This document shows, piece by piece, positions 14,336 to 23,706 of a stretch of 64,000 nucleotides of DNA. The notes below the pieces were generated by a model, which ran no database searches, had not been told where the DNA came from, and saw only the letters and a list, made by a program, of their open reading frames with translations. How positions within the stretch are numbered: the stretch's first letter is position 1; each line of letters starts with the position of its first letter. The position numbers and the translations under genes are program-made. This stretch comes from Sphingomonas sp. TREG-RG-20F-R18-01 (GTDB lineage Bacteria > Pseudomonadota > Alphaproteobacteria > Sphingomonadales > Sphingomonadaceae). The DNA lies in assembly GCF_022662475.1 (NCBI RefSeq), contig NZ_JAKNQQ010000004.1, positions 341,788 to 405,787 on the forward strand. The letters run 5' to 3'.

Positions 14336-15013
14336 ATGTCCGCCACCACCACCAAGATGACCATGTCCGACGGCGCCGAAATCGCAGTCTACCACGCGCA
14401 ACCCGAGGGGACGCGCCGCGGCGGCCTCGTGCTCGTGCAGGAAATCTTTGGCGTGACCGATCACATCCGCAGTCTGTGCGACGGCTATGCCGCCGACGGC
14501 TTCGAGGTGCTCGCACCCGCCGTGTTCGACCGCGAGCACCCCGGGTTCGAGGCCGAATATTCCGGCGAAGGCTTCGCGCGCGGCGTCGAGCTCGCGAGCA
14601 AGCTCCACCCGTTCGAACTCACGCTCGCCGACGTCCAGACCTGCATCGATTCGCTTGCCGACAAGGGCCCGGTGTTCGTCGTGGGCTATTGCTACGGCGG
14701 CTCGGTCGCGTGGAAGGCGGCAACCAGCCTGCGCGGCGTCGCGGCTGTGTCGGGCTATTACGGGAGCATGATCCCCGATGCCGCTGACGAGGAGCCCAAG
14801 GTTCCGACGATCCTCCACTTCGGCAAGAAGGACGATCACATTCCGCTCGCCGGCGTCGAGAAGGTCATCGCGAAGGACTGGGCCAACGCGACCGTCTACC
14901 TCTACGACGCGGGCCACGGCTTCAACTCCGATCGGCGCGACGATTATGACGCGGAGAGCGCCAAGCTCGCCAAACAGCGCACGCTCGACCTGTTCGCCGC
15001 GAACGGCGGCTGA
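14336..15013 (+). CDS. Dienelactone hydrolase family protein
   Basis: A 225-residue alpha/beta hydrolase with the Cys-Asp-His triad of dienelactone hydrolases: Cys119 in VVGYCYGGS, Asp166 or Asp167 in KKDDHIP and His194 in DAGHGF. Glu36 in QEIFG is the residue that pairs with the nucleophile in this family. The start is ATG 14336, preceded by CAGGAG; frames further upstream run into the repeats. The family opens lactone rings in chlorocatechol degradation, but many members are general esterases. No aromatic-degradation genes are adjacent, so the substrate is open. Confidence 0.88.
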   Translation: MSATTTKMTMSDGAEIAVYHAQPEGTRRGGLVLVQEIFGVTDHIRSLCDGYAADGFEVLAPAVFDREHPGFEAEYSGEGFARGVELASKLHPFELTLADVQTCIDSLADKGPVFVVGYCYGGSVAWKAATSLRGVAAVSGYYGSMIPDAADEEPKVPTILHFGKKDDHIPLAGVEKVIAKDWANATVYLYDAGHGFNSDRRDDYDAESAKLAKQRTLDLFAANGG

Positions 15014-15071
15014 CGCTTTGAGCGCAACCGGCGGGATGTGATCGCATCCCGCCGAAGCGTATAGCGTCGGC

Positions 15072-16109
15072 ATGACGCAGACCTTCCTCCTCGATCCCGC
15101 GATGGCGTGGGCCGCGTTCGAAGCGCGGGATCGCCATAGCGACGGCCGCTTCGTCGGCGCGGTGAAGACCACCGGCATCTACTGCAAGCCGAGCTGCCCC
15201 GCGCGTCACCCGAAGCGTGAGCACGTCACCTTCTATCGCGATCCCGCCGAGGCGCGGGCCGCCGGCTATCGCGCGTGCCTGCGCTGCAAGCCCGACGAGG
15301 TCGGGCGCGACCGGATCGCGGTCGCGCGCGCGGTCGCGTTGCTCGAGGCGGCGGAGGACATGCTCGCGCTCGACGATCTCGCGGCGCAGGTCGGTTATGC
15401 GCCGCACCATTTCCATCGCCTGTTCAAGCGCGCGACCGGGGTGACCCCGGCGGCTTATGCGCGCGGTCTGCGGGCGCGGCGGGCGGCCTTGGCATTGACG
15501 GGAGACACGAGCGTGACCGAGGCGATCTACGAAGCGGGCTATTCGGCGCCGAGCCGCTTCTATGAGGATGGCGCGAAACGGCTGGGGATGAGCCCGAGCG
15601 CATGGAAACGCGGCGGGGCCGGGGTTACGATCCGCTGGACGATCGCGGACACCAGCCTCGGCGCGATGCTCGTCGCGGCGACCGACAAGGGCCTCTGTCG
15701 CGTGTCGTTCGACGAGGACGAGACTGCGCTCCGCGCACGCTTTCCCGAGGCCGAGATCCTGCCTGGGGGCGCTGCGCTCGCGACGCTTGCCGCGCAAGTG
15801 GTCGCCAGCGTCGAATCCCCGGATCGCGACCAGGATCTGCCGCTCGACGTGCAGGGGACCGCATTTCAGGAAGCGATCTGGCAAGCGCTCCGCGCGATCC
15901 CGCTTGGCGAGACGCGCAGCTATGCCGAATTGGCGGCGATGGTCGGCAATCCGGCAGCCGTGCGCGCGGCGGGGACCGCGTGCGGTGCGAATCCGGTCTC
16001 GATCGTGGTCCCATGCCACCGTGTCCAGCGTGGCGATGGGACATTGGGCGGCTACGCCTACGGGATCGATCGGAAGGTGGTGCTGCGTAAGCGCGAGGGG
16101 GTACCTTAA
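15072..16109 (+). CDS. ada: Bifunctional DNA repair methyltransferase / transcriptional activator Ada
   Basis: This 345-residue protein has all three Ada parts. The N-terminal zinc domain has Cys38, Cys42, Cys69 and Cys72, numbering that matches E. coli Ada, and Cys38 accepts methyl groups from phosphotriesters. An AraC-type helix-turn-helix occupies about residues 80-180. The C-terminal O6-methylguanine methyltransferase domain has the PCHR active site near residue 318. Methylated Ada activates its own gene in the adaptive response. It stands alone, 58 bp after the hydrolase gene. Confidence 0.96.
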   Translation: MTQTFLLDPAMAWAAFEARDRHSDGRFVGAVKTTGIYCKPSCPARHPKREHVTFYRDPAEARAAGYRACLRCKPDEVGRDRIAVARAVALLEAAEDMLALDDLAAQVGYAPHHFHRLFKRATGVTPAAYARGLRARRAALALTGDTSVTEAIYEAGYSAPSRFYEDGAKRLGMSPSAWKRGGAGVTIRWTIADTSLGAMLVAATDKGLCRVSFDEDETALRARFPEAEILPGGAALATLAAQVVASVESPDRDQDLPLDVQGTAFQEAIWQALRAIPLGETRSYAELAAMVGNPAAVRAAGTACGANPVSIVVPCHRVQRGDGTLGGYAYGIDRKVVLRKREGVP

Positions 16110-16234
16110 GGGCCGCCTGGATTTTGGAAAGCGAAGAGGGGGCACCACACTCCGGCGCTGACAAGGCAGGCGCCCCCCGCCATTGTCTCCCGCGCAAACC
16201 ACGCTAGCCTCCCCTTTCACAGGGGGAACCGCCA

Positions 16235-17122
16235 ATGCTGCCGACCGAACCGAATACACCGCCCCACAGCCGTGTCTGGCGTTTCCTGCATTTTCCGCTG
16301 GTCCTGTTGTTCGTCGGCTTCGTCTTCGTGTTCGGCGGGCAGGTCGTCGCCAGCATGTTCGCCAAGCAGTGGCCGCCGCTCAAGGGCTCGCCGATCAGCG
16401 TGCTTCAGGCGGTAGCCTTTGCCGCCCTGATCGCAGGCAGCTACGTCGCCTTCGTCCGGCTGATCGAGCGGCGGCCCGTCTATGAGTTCGCCGCAGCCGG
16501 CTGGGTGCGCGAACTGGTGGCGGGGCTTGCGGGCGGAACACTGCTGTTCAGCCTGGTAATCGGGATCATCGCGGCGCTGGGCGGGTATCGCGTGGTCGGG
16601 ACCGGGGCGGTCTCGTCGCTCTATGCCGCCGCCGCGCTGGCGATCCTGTCGGGCGTTGTCGAGGAAATCGTTCTGCGCGGGCTGTTCTTTCGGTTGCTCG
16701 AGCGTCTGCTCGGCAGCTGGATCGCGCTCGCCCTGTCGGCAGCGCTGTTCGGCGCGCTGCATCTCGGCAATCCCAATGCGACGATGTCCGCCGCGGTGGC
16801 GATCGCGCTGGAGGCGGGAGTGATGCTTGCGGCGCTGTACATGCTGACCCGGCGTTTGTGGGCGGCGATCGGGATGCATGCGGCGTGGAATTTCGCGCAG
16901 GGCGGAATCTATGGGATCGCCGTATCGGGCTTCAGGCAGACCGGGTTGCTACGCCCCGCCATCCAGGGACCGAACTGGCTCACCGGCGGCAGCTTCGGTG
17001 CGGAAGCGTCGGTCCCCGCCGTGATGGTCAACCTGGTCTTCGGGGTTATGCTGCTGGTTCTGGCGCACCGGCGCGGACTGTTCGTCGATCCGGTGTGGGT
17101 GCGTCGTCGTTCAGCCGCCTGA
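16235..17122 (+). CDS. CPBP family intramembrane metalloprotease
   Basis: A 295-residue membrane protein of the CAAX protease/bacteriocin-processing (Abi) family. The three motifs are visible: EEIVLRGLFFR (double Glu plus Arg), FGALHLGNPN (His) and MHAAWNF (His, Asn). At least six hydrophobic helices surround them. Substrates of bacterial members are mostly unknown. Its 3' end overlaps the convergent serine protease gene by 12 bp. Confidence 0.88.
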   Translation: MLPTEPNTPPHSRVWRFLHFPLVLLFVGFVFVFGGQVVASMFAKQWPPLKGSPISVLQAVAFAALIAGSYVAFVRLIERRPVYEFAAAGWVRELVAGLAGGTLLFSLVIGIIAALGGYRVVGTGAVSSLYAAAALAILSGVVEEIVLRGLFFRLLERLLGSWIALALSAALFGALHLGNPNATMSAAVAIALEAGVMLAALYMLTRRLWAAIGMHAAWNFAQGGIYGIAVSGFRQTGLLRPAIQGPNWLTGGSFGAEASVPAVMVNLVFGVMLLVLAHRRGLFVDPVWVRRRSAA

Positions 17123-18655
17123 CGGGTCGGCGGGGGAGCAGGTGTACACGATCTTCTCATTGGGTTGTGGCGGCAGCGCGGTGCGGATCGCCGCCTGCTG
17201 CGTGGCAAGGTTCGCACGCCCCGCCTCGTCGGGCGTGCACGCCTTCAGCGTTACCTGCGACCGGATCTTGCGTACCGAATCCATTTGGCTTGCCGACAGG
17301 AAATACCGACGAGTCACATATTGGCGGGTCGCGGGGTCGAACTGCATGACGGAAACCGTCTGTTCTTTTCCGGGAACGAGGATGCGATCCCACTTACTGC
17401 CGTTCTCGGCATATTGCGTCCGGCCGTTCATGCAGCCGGATTGGCCCCAGTCGATCGCGACGTCGCTGGTTTGCGAGGATATCACGCGGCTCCGCTCGGG
17501 AACGAACCGGCATACCATCTTGCCCAGCGCCGCCGTCGAGGAGACAGCGGTCGAGGACGGCACGGGCGCGGGCGTGGCGACACCCTTGGGCAGCATCGTC
17601 TCGCCGCTGGGGCGCAACACGAACAGCACGACCGCGCCGACCATCAGCATTCCGCCGCCCGCCCAGCCCCAGATCGCGCCACGACGTCGACGCTGCAGCT
17701 CGAGCAGCGTCCCGCCACCGATCCCCATGGCGCCCAGCACCAGCATCAGCGTGGCAATCGCCATGACGTTTTCGCGGTGGCGGTCTGCGGCAATACGCGC
17801 GCTGGACAGCGCGCTTTGCTGGTCGCTCGCTGCCCGGGCGGCGGCCTCGCGGCGGTTCGCCTCGGCAAGGCTCAGGGCCTGCGCATCGGCATCGCGATCG
17901 GCCTTGTCGACATCGGCGATGCTCGTGCACGGCGTCCCTACGGCGGCATAGGGCTGTTTCGCGCGCGCGAGGAAGGCCGCGAGTTCGCTGTCGGCAATGG
18001 CGAAGCCGAAGCTCGTGTCGCCGTCCTCGGCCTTCGTGATCGCCGAATTGACCCCGATCACGCGCCCGCACGGGTCGAGCAGCGGACCGCCCGAATTGCC
18101 GCGCGCGATCCCTGCGGTGTGGAGCATCACGTCGGTTCCCGACATCTGCCGCCGCCCCGAGAACACGCCTTCCGATCGGATCGGGGAAAGCGGATGGATA
18201 TAGTCCGCCGCGGATCGCGCGGTGGCCAGATCGACGTTGCCCGGATAGCCGAGCGCCGTGACGTTACTCCCCTCGTCGACCGGGCCGCTGTAAAGCGCGA
18301 CCGTCGGCAGGCGCGCGCCGGTAAATTCGATCAGCGCAAGATCGTGCACGGTGTCGATCGCGATGACCTTGCCTTCATAGCCCTTGGTACCTTCCGACGG
18401 CACCACGCCAATGACGACATTCCCCGGGTACCGCGACGCCAGCTCGACGACATGCGCGTTGGTGACGATCCGGTTGGACGCCACGGCAAAGCCGCTCCCA
18501 TGCCCGAAGCCGACGACTTCATCATCGACGATCGCGATCGTCACGACGCGCACCACGCTGCGCGCCGTGGCCGAGATGTCGTCGGCGCGGGCGGGTTGCG
18601 GGAAGAAACCAAGACCGGCCAGGATCAGGAGAGCAGCCAGAACAAGCGTCCGCAT
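17111..18655 (-). CDS. Trypsin-like serine protease with membrane anchor
   Basis: A 514-residue protein from ATG 18655. A signal peptide (MRTLVLAALLILAGLGFF) leads into an S1C/DegP-like trypsin domain with His in TNAHVV, Asp in HDLALIEF and Ser in GNSGGPLL. No PDZ domain follows. Instead there is an Ala/Arg-rich coiled stretch, two hydrophobic segments near residues 310-370 and a C-terminal periplasmic or extracellular domain of about 140 residues that I cannot name. An in-frame extension to 18733 would add 26 residues before the signal peptide and is not favoured. The membrane-plus-tail layout is unusual for DegP relatives. Confidence 0.8.
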   Translation of the reverse strand: MRTLVLAALLILAGLGFFPQPARADDISATARSVVRVVTIAIVDDEVVGFGHGSGFAVASNRIVTNAHVVELASRYPGNVVIGVVPSEGTKGYEGKVIAIDTVHDLALIEFTGARLPTVALYSGPVDEGSNVTALGYPGNVDLATARSAADYIHPLSPIRSEGVFSGRRQMSGTDVMLHTAGIARGNSGGPLLDPCGRVIGVNSAITKAEDGDTSFGFAIADSELAAFLARAKQPYAAVGTPCTSIADVDKADRDADAQALSLAEANRREAAARAASDQQSALSSARIAADRHRENVMAIATLMLVLGAMGIGGGTLLELQRRRRGAIWGWAGGGMLMVGAVVLFVLRPSGETMLPKGVATPAPVPSSTAVSSTAALGKMVCRFVPERSRVISSQTSDVAIDWGQSGCMNGRTQYAENGSKWDRILVPGKEQTVSVMQFDPATRQYVTRRYFLSASQMDSVRKIRSQVTLKACTPDEAGRANLATQQAAIRTALPPQPNEKIVYTCSPADPSGG

Positions 18656-18854
18656 GGTCCGCGGGGTCCCCGTCGTCGCGACGCGCGAAGACGTCAGGGC
18701 GGCGGTCGGGCTGAGGATCGGTAAAAAAGCCATACTGTCGATTCTGACAGGAAGCGTCGCTGCGGGACAGCGGGAATGTGCGGCGCGGCGGTCGCATCGA
18801 AGGCCTGGTGCCAGAACGGTGTGTCACCACGACGGATCGAACGGTCGCCGCCTG

Positions 18855-19934
18855 CTACTTCAGCGCGCCCGGATCCACGACGACATGCTTTATCCGAGTC
18901 CGGTTGTAAGTGTAGGTGATGTGGACCAGCCCGTCGCGCGACTGGATGACCGCGGGATAGGCGTACCCGTCCGGCATCGGTCGCGTCTCCAGCGACAGCG
19001 CCGGATGCCACTGTACGCCATCGTCTGAAAGCGCGATGTTGAGTGGCCAGCGCGGGCCATCTCCCGGCCGGTCCGGCCAGTGCGCGCTATGATTGTAGAC
19101 GAGCAGCTGACGACCGTCGCGCAGCGTCACGGCATCCGTCCCCGCGTTGGGATTGGGCAGGTCGATGGCCGCGAGCGGTGTCCAGCTCCGGCCATCGTCG
19201 CGTGACCAGCTCATCGCGAGCGCGCCCTGCCGCGTCCGGGCAATGAGCTCCAGCCGCTTGTCCTGGAACGTCAGCACGCTTGGCTGGATCGCCTCGATCC
19301 CCATGGGCGAGGGAATGGGCGGTTCGATCTGCCAGGTCCGGCCGTGATCGGTCGATCGCTCCATTCGGATGAACCAGCGATTCTGTTCCGCCGTGCCCGC
19401 CTCACGGCTCGACGGCGCCAGCCACGCGCGCCCCGGCGTGACGACCGGCTTGTTCTTAATCGGACCCAGCACGCCATCCGGCAGGGCGCGCGGCGCACTC
19501 CAGTGCCGGCCGTTGTCGCGCGACACGATCACCATGCCATGCCACGTGCGGGGACTGGCGCCGACCTTGTAGAACAGCCGCAATGGTTCTCCCGCGGGTT
19601 GAAACAGCACCGGGTTCCAGGTCGGATAGCGGACGCCGTCGCGCGTGCGCCCGTCGGCCACGGCAACCGGCTTGTCCCATCCGGCCGGCCCCCGGCGCGC
19701 AAACCAGATAGTGACGTCCGGACGACTTTCCCCGCTGCCCCCGAACCACGCCGCCGCCAGCGTTCCGTCGGTCAGCTGGATGATCGTCGAAGCATGCGCC
19801 TGGGGGTAGGGCGGCGCCGCATCGACGAACTCCGACACTAGGATCGGGGAAGCAACCGAGGGCGTCGCCCCGACCGCCAGCACGATGCTCCAACCGGCAA
19901 ACCATCTCAGGAGCGGGCGCGTGGGACTGGTCAT
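18855..19934 (-). CDS. Exo-alpha-sialidase-like BNR-repeat protein
   Basis: A 359-residue secreted protein with an N-terminal signal peptide ending near SVAS. The six-bladed sialidase fold is indicated by repeated Asp boxes: SRDNGRHW, STDHGRTW, SRDDGRSW and SDDGVQW. Such proteins (BNR_2 type) include sialidases and other glycoside hydrolases. No sialic-acid uptake or catabolism genes are nearby, so sialidase activity is not established. The gene is divergent from the PepSY gene. Confidence 0.7.
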   Translation of the reverse strand: MTSPTRPLLRWFAGWSIVLAVGATPSVASPILVSEFVDAAPPYPQAHASTIIQLTDGTLAAAWFGGSGESRPDVTIWFARRGPAGWDKPVAVADGRTRDGVRYPTWNPVLFQPAGEPLRLFYKVGASPRTWHGMVIVSRDNGRHWSAPRALPDGVLGPIKNKPVVTPGRAWLAPSSREAGTAEQNRWFIRMERSTDHGRTWQIEPPIPSPMGIEAIQPSVLTFQDKRLELIARTRQGALAMSWSRDDGRSWTPLAAIDLPNPNAGTDAVTLRDGRQLLVYNHSAHWPDRPGDGPRWPLNIALSDDGVQWHPALSLETRPMPDGYAYPAVIQSRDGLVHITYTYNRTRIKHVVVDPGALK

Positions 19935-20016
19935 GTGCCGGCAATGGCAGGGACGCCGTCGTCGGACAACCGTAGCAAGACGCAGGCTAAGCTTGGCTGA
20001 TGACGGGTCGGCATTT

Positions 20017-20067
20017 TGCGACTTGCTCGCAACAAGCGTCTCGGCTAGTTGCTGCGAATGCGTCGCA
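20017..20067. promoter_or_regulatory. Two TGCGA-N5-TCGCA inverted repeats (Fur-like sites)
   Basis: Two perfect 15-bp inverted repeats with the same arms lie just upstream of the PepSY gene: TGCGA-CTTGC-TCGCA at 20017-20031 and TGCGA-ATGCG-TCGCA at 20053-20067, the second 22 bp before the ATG at 20090. Their form resembles alphaproteobacterial Fur/iron boxes, and the downstream genes fit iron uptake. The identity of the regulator is inferred. Confidence 0.5.
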
Positions 20068-20089
20068 ATAAAAATAACGGACTGCCGCG

Positions 20090-21274
20090 ATGACGCGCGG
20101 TATGGTCCGCTTCTGGGTTCAGCTGCACAAATGGAGCAGCCTGGCCTGCACGCTGTTTTTGCTGATGCTGTGCCTCACCGGGCTGCCGTTGATTTTCCAT
20201 GACGAGATCGATGCCCTGGGTGGGGATCCTGCGATGTCGGTCACCGGCATTGCCGCGTCCCGCGACTCGCCGGAGCTGCGACCGCTCGACGCGATGCTTG
20301 CAAAAGCGCTGGCGAAGCGACCGGGGGAAATCCCGCTCTACATGGCCTTCGATAGCGACCGGCCATTGATGACCGTGACCACGGGCGCGCGACCCGATGT
20401 TCCCGCCAGCGGGATGAAGATCCAGAACCTCAATCGGTTGACCGGTGACGTTCTGGAAGACGGCAATGGCGGTCCGGGGCATGCGATGACCGAATTTCTG
20501 CTGCAACTCCACACCGACATGTTCCTTGGCCTGCCGGGCGAGCTGTTCCTCGGCGTGATGGGCCTGGTCTTCGTGATCGCCGTCGTTTCGGGGATCGTGC
20601 TTTATGCGCCGTTCATGCGCAAACTCGACTTCGGGACGTTGCGTACTACGCGGAGTCGCCGCCTCAAGTGGCTGGATTACCATAATCTCGTTGGTATCGT
20701 TGCGCTGGCATGGATGGTCGTCGTCGGACTGACCGGAGTGATCAACGCCTTCGTCACGCCGATCACCAAGCTTTGGCAGGCCAACGAGCTGGCGGAAATG
20801 ACGCGAGCCTATGCGGGACGTCCGCCGCTGCCACCATCGCGCTATGGCTCGCTCGACGTCGCAATGGCTGCGGCGCGTCGCGCCATTCCGGGTATGAACC
20901 CGCAATTCATCGCCTTCCCGGGCGGGGCGTTCAGCAGCGGGCATCATTATGCCGTGTTTTTCCAGGGCGCGACGCCGCTGACGGAAAACTTGCTGACCAC
21001 CGCGCTGGTCGATGCGGAAACCGGGCAGCTTACCGACGCGCGACCGATGCCGTGGTATTTCAAGGCTCTGTCATTGTCGCGTCCGCTGCACTTCGGGGAT
21101 TATGGCGGGCTGCCGCTCAAGCTGCTTTGGGCGATGCTCGATCTGTTCACCATCGTTGTTCTCGGATCCGGCCTCTATCTCTGGCTCGGTCGTGGCCCTG
21201 AGACAGGGCCTCGCTCCGCCGGTCGGCGTGCCGGCGGCAGGGCGCGCATCCGCCTTCCCGAGAACGTCGCATGA
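20090..21274 (+). CDS. PepSY-associated TM helix domain protein
   Basis: A 394-residue inner-membrane protein with four hydrophobic helices and His-containing helix motifs (FWVQLHKWSS, LQLHTDMFLG, LDYHNLVG), typical of PepSY_TM proteins found with siderophore receptors. Some relatives act as membrane ferric-siderophore reductases. It is preceded by Fur-like repeats, overlaps the next small gene by 4 bp (ATGA) and heads a unit with a TonB-dependent receptor, pointing to iron acquisition. Confidence 0.88.
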   Translation: MTRGMVRFWVQLHKWSSLACTLFLLMLCLTGLPLIFHDEIDALGGDPAMSVTGIAASRDSPELRPLDAMLAKALAKRPGEIPLYMAFDSDRPLMTVTTGARPDVPASGMKIQNLNRLTGDVLEDGNGGPGHAMTEFLLQLHTDMFLGLPGELFLGVMGLVFVIAVVSGIVLYAPFMRKLDFGTLRTTRSRRLKWLDYHNLVGIVALAWMVVVGLTGVINAFVTPITKLWQANELAEMTRAYAGRPPLPPSRYGSLDVAMAAARRAIPGMNPQFIAFPGGAFSSGHHYAVFFQGATPLTENLLTTALVDAETGQLTDARPMPWYFKALSLSRPLHFGDYGGLPLKLLWAMLDLFTIVVLGSGLYLWLGRGPETGPRSAGRRAGGRARIRLPENVA

Positions 21275-21438
21275 TTCTTCGGTCGACCTTCGCGCTGCCG
21301 ACCCTGATCGCGCTGGGCACGGTGGCCGGCCTGATCGCCGCGCTGACCGGCAGCGGCTGGCGGGACGCTGCCGCATGGATCGGGCTCGGCATTCCCGTCG
21401 CCTCGGTCGGCTGGGCAATGGCCGCGCGTCGCCGCTGA
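21271..21438 (+). CDS. Small membrane protein of the iron-uptake unit (55 residues)
   Basis: Translation from ATG 21271 gives 55 residues: MILRSTFALPTLIALGTVAG, then a short polar turn (GSGWRDAA), a second hydrophobic stretch and a C-terminal AARRR. Two transmembrane helices are likely. The ATG overlaps the stop of the PepSY gene (ATGA), which suggests translational coupling, and 60 bp separate its stop from the TonB receptor. The function is unknown; it could be an accessory subunit of the PepSY protein. Confidence 0.75.
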   Translation: MILRSTFALPTLIALGTVAGLIAALTGSGWRDAAAWIGLGIPVASVGWAMAARRR

Positions 21439-21498
21439 TCAACGCTGCATCTTCCAGAGGCGGGCAAAGACCCGCTGGTTCCAAAAGGGATTGATACC

Positions 21499-23667
21499 GT
21501 GACCTTGCTGTTCCCCCGCACCGCCTCGGCGGTCGCGCTTGCCGCTGCCGTGCTTGCCGCCCCCGCCGTTGCCCAGGATCGCACAGACGCAACGCCCGAC
21601 GACTCCTCGGCCGACATCGTCGTCACGGCGCAGCGCCAGAACCGCACCGAAGTGTCGCGCGAAGGGGCGGTCGGCGTGCTGGGGAACAAGGTGGCGGCGG
21701 ACGTGCCGTTCAGCATCAAGAGCTACAATGCCGCGCTGATCCTCAACCAGCAGCCGCAGACGCTCGGGCAGGTGCTCGAGAACGATCCGTCGGTGCGGAC
21801 GACGTACGGCTTCGGCAATGCCGCCGAGCAGTTCGTGATCCGCGGTTTCACGCTGTTCGGCGACGATATCGGGTTCAACGGGCTGTACGGCCTGACCCCG
21901 CGCCAGCTCGTCGCGCCCGAACTGTACGAACAGGTTCAGGTCCTCAACGGCGCGAGTGCGTTCCTCAATGGTGCGGCCCCCGGCGGATCGGGGATCGGCG
22001 GGAGCGTCAACCTCGTCTCCAAGCGCGCGGGCAACACACCACTCACGCGACTGAGCGCGACCTATAGCGGCGACCGGCATTTCGGCGGCAGCTTCGACGT
22101 CGGCCGGCGCTTCGGCAGCGGCGGCGAGATCGGGGTGCGGATCAACGGCGCATATCGCGCGGGCGACGTCGCGATCGACGACGAGTTCCGCCGTAGTGCG
22201 GTGATCGGCGCTGGCCTCGACTATCGCGGCGAGCGGCTGCGGCTGTCGCTCGATCTCGCGTATCAGCGGGTGCAGGTCCGCGACCTGCGCCCCAAGGTGA
22301 CGATCGCCAGCGCGACGATCCCGCGCTTGCCCGAGTCCACCGCCAATTACGGGCAGAAGTTCGCCTACACCACGCTGCGCGACATCTTCGGATCGGGGCG
22401 GATCGAATATGACGTCACCGATAACGCGATGCTCTACGCCGCCGCGGGCGCGCGCGACGGGAGCGAGCAGGGGATCTACAGCGGGATCACCGTCACCAAC
22501 GCGGTGACGGGCGCGGCGAGCGGGACCGCTTTGTATGTCCCGCGCACCGACAATAACGAGACTGCGCAGGCCGGGATCCGCGTCAAGCTTGCCGCTGGCG
22601 GCGTGACGCAGGAGATCAATCTCGGCGGGTCGATGATCTGGCAGGTCAATCGCAACGCCTATGACTTCCGCTACGGGGCGAGCTTCGACGGGTTCGCGAC
22701 CAACCTCTACGATACGCGGCAGGTCGCGCTGCCCGCGTCGTTACTGGTCGGCGGCAATCTGGCGGACCCGTTTCCGGTCTCGCGGACTCGGCTGGGGAGC
22801 GCGTTCGCGTCGGACACGATCGGGGTGCTCGCCGACCGCGTGTTGCTGACCGCCGGGCTTAGGCTTCAGACGATCAACCAGCGCAGCTATTCTTACACCG
22901 ACGGATCGCTGAGCGGCACCTATGACGAGAGCGCGGTGACGCCGGTCGTCGGGCTGGTGATCAAGCCGGTTGCTGGGCTGTCGCTGTTCGCGAACCGGAT
23001 CGAAGGGCTCGCGGCAGGGCCGGTCGCGCCGGCGGGGACGCTCAATGCTGGCGAGATCTTTGCGCCGTACACATCAACCCAATATGAGGTCGGCGGGAAG
23101 CTCGGGCTCGGACGGGTCAATGCGAGCATTGCGGTGTTCCAGACCGAGCGGCCGAGTGCGTACAGCATCGCCGTCACGCCAACGACGTTCCGCTACGGGG
23201 TGTTCGGCAAGCAGCGCAATCGCGGGATCGAACTGAGCGTCGATGGCGAACTCACGCGTGGCCTGCGGGTGATCGCGGGCGGGTCGGTCAACGACGCCAA
23301 GCTCCGCAACACCGCTGGCGGCGCGAACGACGGCAATACCGCGGTCGGCGTGCCGGACTATCTGATCAACGGGAATGTCGAGTGGGATACGCCGTTCCTG
23401 CGCGGGGTGACGCTGACCGGGCGGGTGGTCAATACCGGCAAGCAGCAGGTGAATGCGGCGAACAGCCTGTCGATCCCGTCGTGGACCCGGGTCGATCTGG
23501 GCGCGCGCTATGTCGCGGTCTTGGCGGACCGGCCAGTGACGTTCCGCCTGGGCGTCGATAACGTCGCGGACCGACGCTATTGGGCGTCGTCGTTCGACTC
23601 GTTCGGGGCGGCGTTGTTGCAGGGGGCACCGCGGACGGTGAAAGTGTCGGCTTCGGTGGATCTGTAG
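21499..23667 (+). CDS. TonB-dependent siderophore receptor
   Basis: A 722-residue outer-membrane receptor starting at GTG 21499 (AAAGGGA about 8 bases upstream). A signal peptide ends near APAVAQ, followed by a possible TonB box region (ADIVVTAQR), a plug domain (about 65-180, with NDPSVRTTYGFGNAAEQFVIRG) and a 22-strand barrel ending in a C-terminal aromatic/hydrophobic strand (VKVSASVDL). It is co-directional with the PepSY and small membrane genes and should import a ferric siderophore. Confidence 0.92.
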   Translation: MTLLFPRTASAVALAAAVLAAPAVAQDRTDATPDDSSADIVVTAQRQNRTEVSREGAVGVLGNKVAADVPFSIKSYNAALILNQQPQTLGQVLENDPSVRTTYGFGNAAEQFVIRGFTLFGDDIGFNGLYGLTPRQLVAPELYEQVQVLNGASAFLNGAAPGGSGIGGSVNLVSKRAGNTPLTRLSATYSGDRHFGGSFDVGRRFGSGGEIGVRINGAYRAGDVAIDDEFRRSAVIGAGLDYRGERLRLSLDLAYQRVQVRDLRPKVTIASATIPRLPESTANYGQKFAYTTLRDIFGSGRIEYDVTDNAMLYAAAGARDGSEQGIYSGITVTNAVTGAASGTALYVPRTDNNETAQAGIRVKLAAGGVTQEINLGGSMIWQVNRNAYDFRYGASFDGFATNLYDTRQVALPASLLVGGNLADPFPVSRTRLGSAFASDTIGVLADRVLLTAGLRLQTINQRSYSYTDGSLSGTYDESAVTPVVGLVIKPVAGLSLFANRIEGLAAGPVAPAGTLNAGEIFAPYTSTQYEVGGKLGLGRVNASIAVFQTERPSAYSIAVTPTTFRYGVFGKQRNRGIELSVDGELTRGLRVIAGGSVNDAKLRNTAGGANDGNTAVGVPDYLINGNVEWDTPFLRGVTLTGRVVNTGKQQVNAANSLSIPSWTRVDLGARYVAVLADRPVTFRLGVDNVADRRYWASSFDSFGAALLQGAPRTVKVSASVDL

Positions 23668-23706
23668 CGATACCATTGCTCGGCTGGATCGGGCTAAAAC
23701 CGATGG

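Noticed and set aside
17165..18724. 519-residue plus-strand frame opposite the serine protease
   Set aside because: The catalytic motifs and signal peptide are on the minus strand; the plus frame is Arg/His-rich shadow sequence.
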